DNA of 36,259 bases from Mesorhizobium sp. LSJC280B00 (GTDB taxonomy: Bacteria > Pseudomonadota > Alphaproteobacteria > Rhizobiales > Rhizobiaceae): assembly GCF_000502835.1 (NCBI RefSeq), contig NZ_AYVL01000021.1, positions 32,164-68,422 of the forward strand, given 5' to 3'. A program made the position numbers and the translations under genes. The notes beneath the pieces were generated by a model. The model was not told the DNA's origin. It did no database searches and saw only the letters and a program-made list of their open reading frames with translations. The first letter of the stretch is position 1. The number at the start of each line of letters is the position of its first letter. This document shows, in pieces, positions 31,942-36,259 of this stretch.

Positions 31942-31976
31942 TGCGCTGCAATATCGATTATGGTGCGATGCAATAT
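31942..31976. repeat. Two direct 13-bp repeats upstream of xoxF, 22-bp period
   Basis: TGCGCTGCAATAT (31942-31954) and TGCGATGCAATAT (31964-31976) differ at one base and start 22 bp apart, two helical turns. They lie 260-295 bp upstream of xoxF in the 671-bp gap before the divergent gene at 32353. Such same-face direct repeats are a usual binding pattern for NarL/LuxR-type response regulators, the kind of regulator known to control xox/mxa genes in related bacteria. The rest of this gap (31739-32352) is AT-rich in places and holds no supported gene. Confidence 0.5.
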
Positions 31977-32352
31977 TTAGAAACAATTAAAATAAGCACC
32001 GTGTGAAAAACTAATAAGAGGATGGCCGCCAGCTGCGACATATATAGCAGACATATTGTTCCCGTATTCTCAAGGTGATACACATTTGACTTTATTTCGA
32101 TATATTCTACGAGGCACCTCGGAGTAAGTATGCGTGCATCTCGCTGGCTGCCGATAGTGAGCGACGCATGAAATGAACGCGTGAAGGAGGGTGCGCAGCG
32201 GGTCATGAAGCTGGCTCTTGTCGGTCGATAGGGCATTCCTCCTTTGGTCCTATACGCAGGCCATGGGAGCTTGACTGGCTTTGCGGCACGTCGCCAATTG
32301 GAGCGATGATCCCGTCTGGACGCATGGTGTCCAGGCCAACTGGAGGTTCCTC

Positions 32353-32706
32353 ATGATAAGGTCTGTTGGATCTCTCACCTTGCCGGTGGCCTTTGCGGCG
32401 ACGCTGGCTTTTGCGAACTTGGCCAACGCCGCGGGAGACTACCCGACGGCAACGATTGCCGACTACGTGCTCGGCTGCATGCAAACAAATGGCCAGACAC
32501 GTCAGGCGCTTGAAAGCTGTTCCTGCTCGATCGATGTTATCGCCTCGATCCTTCCTTACGATCACTATGAGAGGGCGGAGACCTTCAAAAGCATGTCGCT
32601 GACGACAGGGGAGGCCGCAGGGTTGTTTCGCGAAAGCGCGCCAGCGAAGGCGGCGCGCACGGAACTGAAACGCGCGCAGGCTGAAGCCGACGTACGTTGC
32701 TTTTAA
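32353..32706 (+). CDS. Small secreted four-cysteine protein beside xoxF
   Basis: 117 residues from ATG 32353 (GGAGG upstream). It has a clear signal peptide (residues 1-26, ending FANLANA). The mature part has four cysteines: Cys42, Cys56, Cys58 and Cys116, in YVLGCMQTNG, SCSCSID and the C-terminal VRCF. The middle is polar and helical (SILPYDHYERAETFKSMSL). It is transcribed divergently from xoxF across a 671-bp shared regulatory gap. From memory, similar proteins occur near xox genes in other alphaproteobacteria, but I cannot verify that here. Disulfide bonding or metal binding in the periplasm is possible; the function is unknown. Confidence 0.75.
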   Translation: MIRSVGSLTLPVAFAATLAFANLANAAGDYPTATIADYVLGCMQTNGQTRQALESCSCSIDVIASILPYDHYERAETFKSMSLTTGEAAGLFRESAPAKAARTELKRAQAEADVRCF

Positions 32707-32808
32707 TCAGGCGAAACAGGCGCGCGTGGCGGTGCCTCACAGTCTCGCCGTTTCTATTGGCTATTGGCTGCGAAATACCTTGCAATCCGTGTCCGAGCCG
32801 TAAGGCGA

Positions 32809-33549
32809 TCAGGCCACACCCGGAAATTTTTGCTGGAATGACCGCAAAAGGTCGCTCATCACCTGTGGATTGCGATGTTGTCGCGGCAGTCTTACGTCGA
32901 ACATGCCGAGCACGTGGGCTGGGCGCTGCGCAAGCACGATGATGCGGTCCGACAGCATCAGTGCCTCGCGCAGATTGTGCGTTACCATCAAGGCGGTCGT
33001 AGGCCGCGCTGACCAGACGGTCAAAAGCAATTGCCGAAGCCGCTCGGCGGTCTGTTCGTCGAGGGAGGCAAAGGGTTCGTCCAGGAAAAGTACCGCCGAT
33101 TCGGTGGCGAAGGCCCTGGCAAGCGCTGCCCTGCGCGCAAGGCCGAGCGAAAGCTCCGCCGGATAGAGCGAGCGCATGCCGGCGAGGCCGAGAGTGTCAA
33201 ACAGCTCGTCGAGACTCTTCGCTCTTAGGCTTTTCGGCAGCGCCAGCCTGACATTCTGCTCCACCGTGCGCCATGGCAGCAAAGTAGGCTCCTGGAACAC
33301 GGCGGCGATGCGGTTCGAGCCGCCTTGCGGCAGTTGGAAAGAGCCGGAAAAGTCTTTGTCCAGTCCAAGCAGGATGCGCAACGTCGTGGTCTTGCCGCAG
33401 CCCGACGGCCCAAACAGGCAAGCGAATTCGCCCGGCCGGACCTCGAAGGACAGACCCTGTAGCGCCGTGATCGACACGCCTTGCGCGGACCTGAAGGTCT
33501 TTTCGGCGATGTCGACCCTAAGCGGGACGGCGGCGCCAACGGGTTGCAT
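32809..33549 (-). CDS. ABC importer ATP-binding protein, nitrate/sulfonate/taurine type
   Basis: 246 residues from ATG 33549; upstream in-frame sequence has only a TTG start and lies deeper in the permease gene. It contains Walker A GPSGCGKTT, the Q-loop FQEPTLLPWRT, a signature region reading ELSLGLARRAALARAF, where SLGLARR replaces the usual SGGxxQR, Walker B VLFLDEPFASLD and the switch histidine MVTHNLREAL. The weakened signature (no SGG) is shared by a subset of SsuB/TauB-like proteins. It overlaps the permease gene by 32 bp and forms an operon with 33518 and 34312. Confidence 0.92.
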   Translation of the reverse strand: MQPVGAAVPLRVDIAEKTFRSAQGVSITALQGLSFEVRPGEFACLFGPSGCGKTTTLRILLGLDKDFSGSFQLPQGGSNRIAAVFQEPTLLPWRTVEQNVRLALPKSLRAKSLDELFDTLGLAGMRSLYPAELSLGLARRAALARAFATESAVLFLDEPFASLDEQTAERLRQLLLTVWSARPTTALMVTHNLREALMLSDRIIVLAQRPAHVLGMFDVRLPRQHRNPQVMSDLLRSFQQKFPGVA

Positions 33550-34315
33550 GTCGTTCAATGGGCTGCACCAGGAGGAGTTCGATGACAAGCATCACCGCCA
33601 CGAAAGCCAGCGTGTACGCGAGAATGGCGGCGACGTCGAAGAGCTGGAAATAAAGATAGATCTGGAAACCGACGCCATTGGAGCGGCCGAGCAGTTCGAC
33701 CACCAGGACGATCTTCCATATGAGGGCGATGCCGGACCGCGAGGCCGCGGCAAAATAGGGCTGCAGTTGCGGCAGCAGGACATGGCGGATGCGCTCGAGT
33801 GGGGCGAAGCGGTAGACGGCGGCCATTTCGGCATAACGCGGATCAAACGCCCTGGCGCCTTCGCGCATCGTCACCACGACATTCGGGATCTTGTTCACGG
33901 CAACTGCGCCAATCGCCGCCGCCTCGTTGAGGCCGAACCAGATATAGGCGAGCACGATGACCACCAGCGCGGGAATGTTGAGAAACAGGACCAGCCACGG
34001 ACTGAAGAACCGGTCCGCACCGCGGTAGCTGCCGAGGATGACGCCGATGACCGAGCCGATAATCATTGCGACGACGTACGCCGCAGCAACTCGTCCGAGC
34101 GTCGCGCCAAGATGATAAAAAAGGTCACCGCTCGCCGCTTCCCTGAGCAGGACCTGCCAGACCTGCCCTGGTGGGGGGAAAGCACGGCTTTGCCACAGAT
34201 GAGCCGCGAGGCCCCACAGCAGGCAAAGTCCAATCAGGGAAACCGTTACCGTCAGCGCTGGCGTCAGCGGCGTCGCAAAGCCGGATCGACCCGACTTGTC
34301 TTCCTTTGCGGTCAT
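33518..34315 (-). CDS. ABC importer permease, nitrate/sulfonate/taurine type
   Basis: 265 residues from ATG 34315, overlapping the stop of the binding-protein gene (ATGA). There are about six membrane spans, starting with LTVTVSLIGLCLLWGLAAHL. FPPPGQVWQVLLREAASGDL and HLGATLGRVAAAYVVAMIIG are typical of SsuC/TauC permeases. The EAA loop reads YAEMAAVYRFAPLERIRHVL. It brings in the ligand of the neighbouring binding protein. The longer frame to 34528 lies inside that gene and is rejected. Confidence 0.93.
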   Translation of the reverse strand: MTAKEDKSGRSGFATPLTPALTVTVSLIGLCLLWGLAAHLWQSRAFPPPGQVWQVLLREAASGDLFYHLGATLGRVAAAYVVAMIIGSVIGVILGSYRGADRFFSPWLVLFLNIPALVVIVLAYIWFGLNEAAAIGAVAVNKIPNVVVTMREGARAFDPRYAEMAAVYRFAPLERIRHVLLPQLQPYFAAASRSGIALIWKIVLVVELLGRSNGVGFQIYLYFQLFDVAAILAYTLAFVAVMLVIELLLVQPIERHATRWRRRPA

Positions 34316-35298
34316 TTCGCGAGTTCCGGCCAGAACGTGCCGGGCGCCATCTCGGGCGCCCTGCCAACCAGCTTCACGCCGCCTATCGCGGCCAGCACGT
34401 GATAGAGTTTGCCCGCATCGACCGCTTCTTCGGCGACCGGCCGTCTTGGGATGCCCTGGCGATAGCGGTCGCGCAGTTTTTCCAGCTCCTTGCCTTCTGC
34501 TCGAATGAGCGGCGCCAGGCGCAGCCATTCATCATCGGATTTGGCCAGCAAGTCCTTGGCCTGCTTGGATGCCTTGACGAAGCCCCGGGCGGCATCCGGA
34601 TTGTCGCTAGCCCATTGGTCGTGGAAGACGTAGCCGAGTGCCGACACGGGGCCCGAGGCACCAAGCGCCTTCGTCGCGTCATCCGCGCCGATCAACCGAC
34701 GAAAGCCATTGGCCTCGAGCCGGGCGCAGAAATGCCAGAAATTGAGCACGGCATCGAGTTCGCCTTGCACCGCCTTTTCAGAAATCAGCGGCGGCGCGCC
34801 AAAGACGACGTCACAGGCTGTCGGCAGGTCGAGGCCGTGATCGCGTCTGGCCAGCGCCTGGACCAGTAGCCAGCTCTTGTCGAGCGGGCCGCCGGCGACA
34901 CCGATGTTCTTTTCCTTGAGGTCGGCGAGCGTCCGGATCGGCGATTCCTCCTTCACCATGATTGCCCCCACGGCGGTCGAATAAGGGGCCAATGTAAGGT
35001 CGCCGCCCTCGGAGCGCTGGCGCGAGACCCACAGCCAGTCGGTCACGATCATGTCGATCGCGCCGGCCAGCAGCGCGACGTTGGTCGCATCCTCCCCGGC
35101 GAAGTAGACAATTTCCAGATCGATCCTGTTGGCCTCGTCGAGCTTGTGGCGTTTCAACGTATCGAGTTCCCAGCTCACGGTGCCGAACTTCAGGACACCA
35201 ATTCGGACCTTAGCGGCCGCAAAGACGGCAACCGGCTTTGAGGCGAGAATGGCTCCCAGAGCCGCCAAGCGCAGCGTCGTGCGCCGCGAAATCATCAT
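34312..35298 (-). CDS. ABC importer substrate-binding protein (NMT1/SsuA-like), Tat-exported
   Basis: 328 residues from ATG 35298 (GAGGAG 5 nt upstream; the next codon is also ATG). A twin-arginine signal is visible: ISRRTTLRLAALGAILA, with cleavage near VAVFAAA. The mature part has NMT1/SsuA-type features: KVRIGVLKFGTVSWELDTLK, GAIDMIVTDWLWVSRQR, ADLKEKNIGVAGGPLDKSWL and GELDAVLNFWHFCARL. The ligand is unknown. The place between the xoxF block and another cytochrome suggests a role in methylotrophy, for example uptake of a one-carbon sulfonate, a cofactor or a metal-chelate, which is inference only. Confidence 0.9.
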   Translation of the reverse strand: MMISRRTTLRLAALGAILASKPVAVFAAAKVRIGVLKFGTVSWELDTLKRHKLDEANRIDLEIVYFAGEDATNVALLAGAIDMIVTDWLWVSRQRSEGGDLTLAPYSTAVGAIMVKEESPIRTLADLKEKNIGVAGGPLDKSWLLVQALARRDHGLDLPTACDVVFGAPPLISEKAVQGELDAVLNFWHFCARLEANGFRRLIGADDATKALGASGPVSALGYVFHDQWASDNPDAARGFVKASKQAKDLLAKSDDEWLRLAPLIRAEGKELEKLRDRYRQGIPRRPVAEEAVDAGKLYHVLAAIGGVKLVGRAPEMAPGTFWPELAK

Positions 35299-35341
35299 GG
35301 CGTCTCCTCTTTCAGGGTCGTCGACGAACCAGGAATGCCGA

Positions 35342-35551
35342 TCAAATCGCTCGTTCCTTGCTCGGAACGGCACATTTCCAGCGCACGACCTTGAGACTCG
35401 GATGTTCCTGAGACCATTTTGCGATCTCGGCGGGCGCCAGGAACATGCATTGGAACAGAGAGCCGCGGCTCTCGAAATAGAGATGTTCATCTCGGCAATT
35501 GCCCGGGTTGGCGCTAAGGCACACCGTTAATATGAGATCGACCATGTCCAT
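35342..35551 (-). CDS. Small four-cysteine protein, unknown function
   Basis: 69 residues (67 from the alternative ATG 35545). Cysteines lie at 11, 19, 35 and 60, with the pattern LTVCLSANPGNCRDEHLYF, LFQCMFLAPAEIAKWSQEHP and VVRWKC. The end of the core, WSQEHPSLKVVRWKC, resembles a widespread alphaproteobacterial family of small uncharacterised proteins that I know by sight (aaWxxxHPgWxvxrWxC). No signal peptide or membrane span. It lies 43 bp upstream of the binding-protein gene on the same strand and is probably the first gene of that operon. The ribosome site is weak. Confidence 0.6.
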   Translation of the reverse strand: MDMVDLILTVCLSANPGNCRDEHLYFESRGSLFQCMFLAPAEIAKWSQEHPSLKVVRWKCAVPSKERAI

Positions 35552-35680
35552 TTGGCACTTATCGTCGCCTGCGCGGCGAACTCTCCAGAGTTCGTGCTTT
35601 GGAGTTGCGCGGATTCCTGAAGGTGCCCAAACAGCAAACCGGTTGGAGTGAGGCTACGCGTTCGGCCAACAGGCGTCAAT

Positions 35681-35724
35681 GATATGGACCGCGTGTCGCT
35701 ACGATGTGGACCGCGTGTCGCTAC
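35681..35724. repeat. Tandem 22-bp direct repeat upstream of the cytochrome gene
   Basis: The 22-bp unit at 35681-35702 is repeated immediately at 35703-35724 with one mismatch (position 4, A against G). The unit contains GGACCGCGTGTCGCTAC. It lies 214-257 bp before the cytochrome start and 130 bp upstream of the small protein at 35551, in a 386-bp divergent gap (35552-35937) that holds no other feature I can support. It could be a pair of regulator sites or a simple slippage duplication. Confidence 0.6.
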
Positions 35725-35937
35725 ACACTTCCCGTCGCGCAGTCGGGAAACGAAACAGGACCTTTGTACGATTGACTTCCTTCATCGGCGGTCTAGCTTT
35801 TCGAGGCGTGCAGGTGCTGCCAGTCCGGGGAGGAAGGACGAATAGTTCGCACTCCCGCTTTAAAACGAATGCCGGCGATCAAGGCATCGACACGCGTAAA
35901 GTGTCCCGGGCACTCACACGATCAATGAGGAAATGCC

Positions 35938-36259
35938 ATGCGCGCAGTCGCATTTTTCGCCGCCGTGTCCGTCGCCACCTTTGTCACTACCCAGTCTCAG
36001 GCACAGGATGCCGCGGCGGGTGAGAAGGTGTTTGCCAAATGCAAGGTCTGCCACGTCGCAGACAAGGACCAGAACAAGGTCGGTCCGTCCTTGAACGGCG
36101 TTATCGGCCGAACGGCCGGGACGCATCCGGGGTTCAGCTATTCCAAGGCCATGACCGAGGCCGGCAAGTCCGGCGTCAAATGGGATGAGGCCACGCTGAC
36201 GACCTACCTTCGCGATCCCAAGGCGATGGTCAAAGGAACCAAGATGGCGTTTGTCGGCC
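35938..36259 (+). CDS. c-type cytochrome, cytochrome c2/c550 class (3' end outside window)
   Basis: The first 107 residues from ATG 35938 (GAGGAAATGCC upstream). There is a signal peptide ending near QSQAQDA. The haem motif is Cys35-Lys-Val-Cys38-His39, followed by KVGPSLNGVIGRTAGTHPGF, the class I cytochrome c2 pattern. The axial Met is probably in VKGTKMAF near the window end. It could carry electrons from XoxG to the terminal oxidase. The gene continues past 36259, so total length and end are not visible. Confidence 0.92.
   Translation, partial: MRAVAFFAAVSVATFVTTQSQAQDAAAGEKVFAKCKVCHVADKDQNKVGPSLNGVIGRTAGTHPGFSYSKAMTEAGKSGVKWDEATLTTYLRDPKAMVKGTKMAFVG

Noticed and set aside
31736..31990. 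84-residue plus-strand frame in the xoxF upstream region
   Set aside because: No ribosome site, overlaps the xoxF leader, composition like random translated DNA.
1..36259. CRISPR arrays, tRNA or rRNA genes, intact insertion sequences, integrase or attachment sites
   Set aside because: No regularly spaced repeats, cloverleaf sequences or transposase motifs were recognised on either strand. Only short pseudogene remnants hint at past rearrangement.

Overview
The window looks like chromosomal DNA from a GC-rich alphaproteobacterium of the Hyphomicrobiales, most like Mesorhizobium or its relatives. This rests on protein families and gene order (separate pqqC and pqqD, a xoxF-xoxG-xoxJ block beside pqqABCDE, several OrdL/DadA-type FAD oxidoreductases, many peptide-type ABC genes). 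It is an inference, since no rRNA or marker gene is present. I found no tRNA, rRNA, CRISPR array or intact insertion sequence.

Region 1 (1-4477) holds the 3' end of a succinate-semialdehyde dehydrogenase with a perfect 16-bp terminator stem. It is followed by a regulator that joins an NTF2/SnoaL-like domain to a LuxR helix-turn-helix, preceded by a small membrane protein. Next come a type II haloacid dehalogenase-like hydrolase and a divergent class III aminotransferase. The 427 bp between these two starts carry two copies of the same palindrome (CCGCAT-N3-ATGCGG), with centres 115 bp apart.

Region 2 (4827-6100) is a compact MntA-HepT (nucleotidyltransferase/HEPN) toxin-antitoxin operon. It has an overlapping third gene for a COG4190/HVO_A0114-like winged-helix protein and a perfect 9-bp-armed palindrome upstream.

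Region 3 (6310-22869) is an amino-acid/amine catabolic block: an Lrp-type regulator behind a tartrate/D-malate-type dehydrogenase, three FAD oxidoreductases, a complete peptide/opine-type ABC importer, an ornithine cyclodeaminase-family protein, a GNAT protein, a D-threonine aldolase/D-serine dehydratase-family PLP enzyme and an aldehyde dehydrogenase. The likely scheme is import of an amino-acid-like or peptide compound, oxidative cleavage by the FAD enzymes and oxidation of the resulting aldehyde. The substrate cannot be read from the sequence. Two decayed 3' ends of FAD oxidoreductases lie in the gaps.

Region 4 (23156-36259) is a methylotrophy block: S-formylglutathione hydrolase, the complete pqqABCDE operon (including the 31-residue pqqA), xoxJ, xoxG and the lanthanide-type methanol dehydrogenase xoxF. 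It continues with a small secreted cysteine protein, a nitrate/sulfonate-type ABC importer with a Tat-exported binding protein, a small cysteine-containing protein and the start of a c-type cytochrome. XoxF needs PQQ, passes electrons to XoxG and makes formaldehyde or formate; FghA serves the glutathione route of formaldehyde oxidation. The importer and the two small cysteine proteins are the least explained parts. Several hairpins and short repeats in the gaps probably set the expression ratios within these operons.
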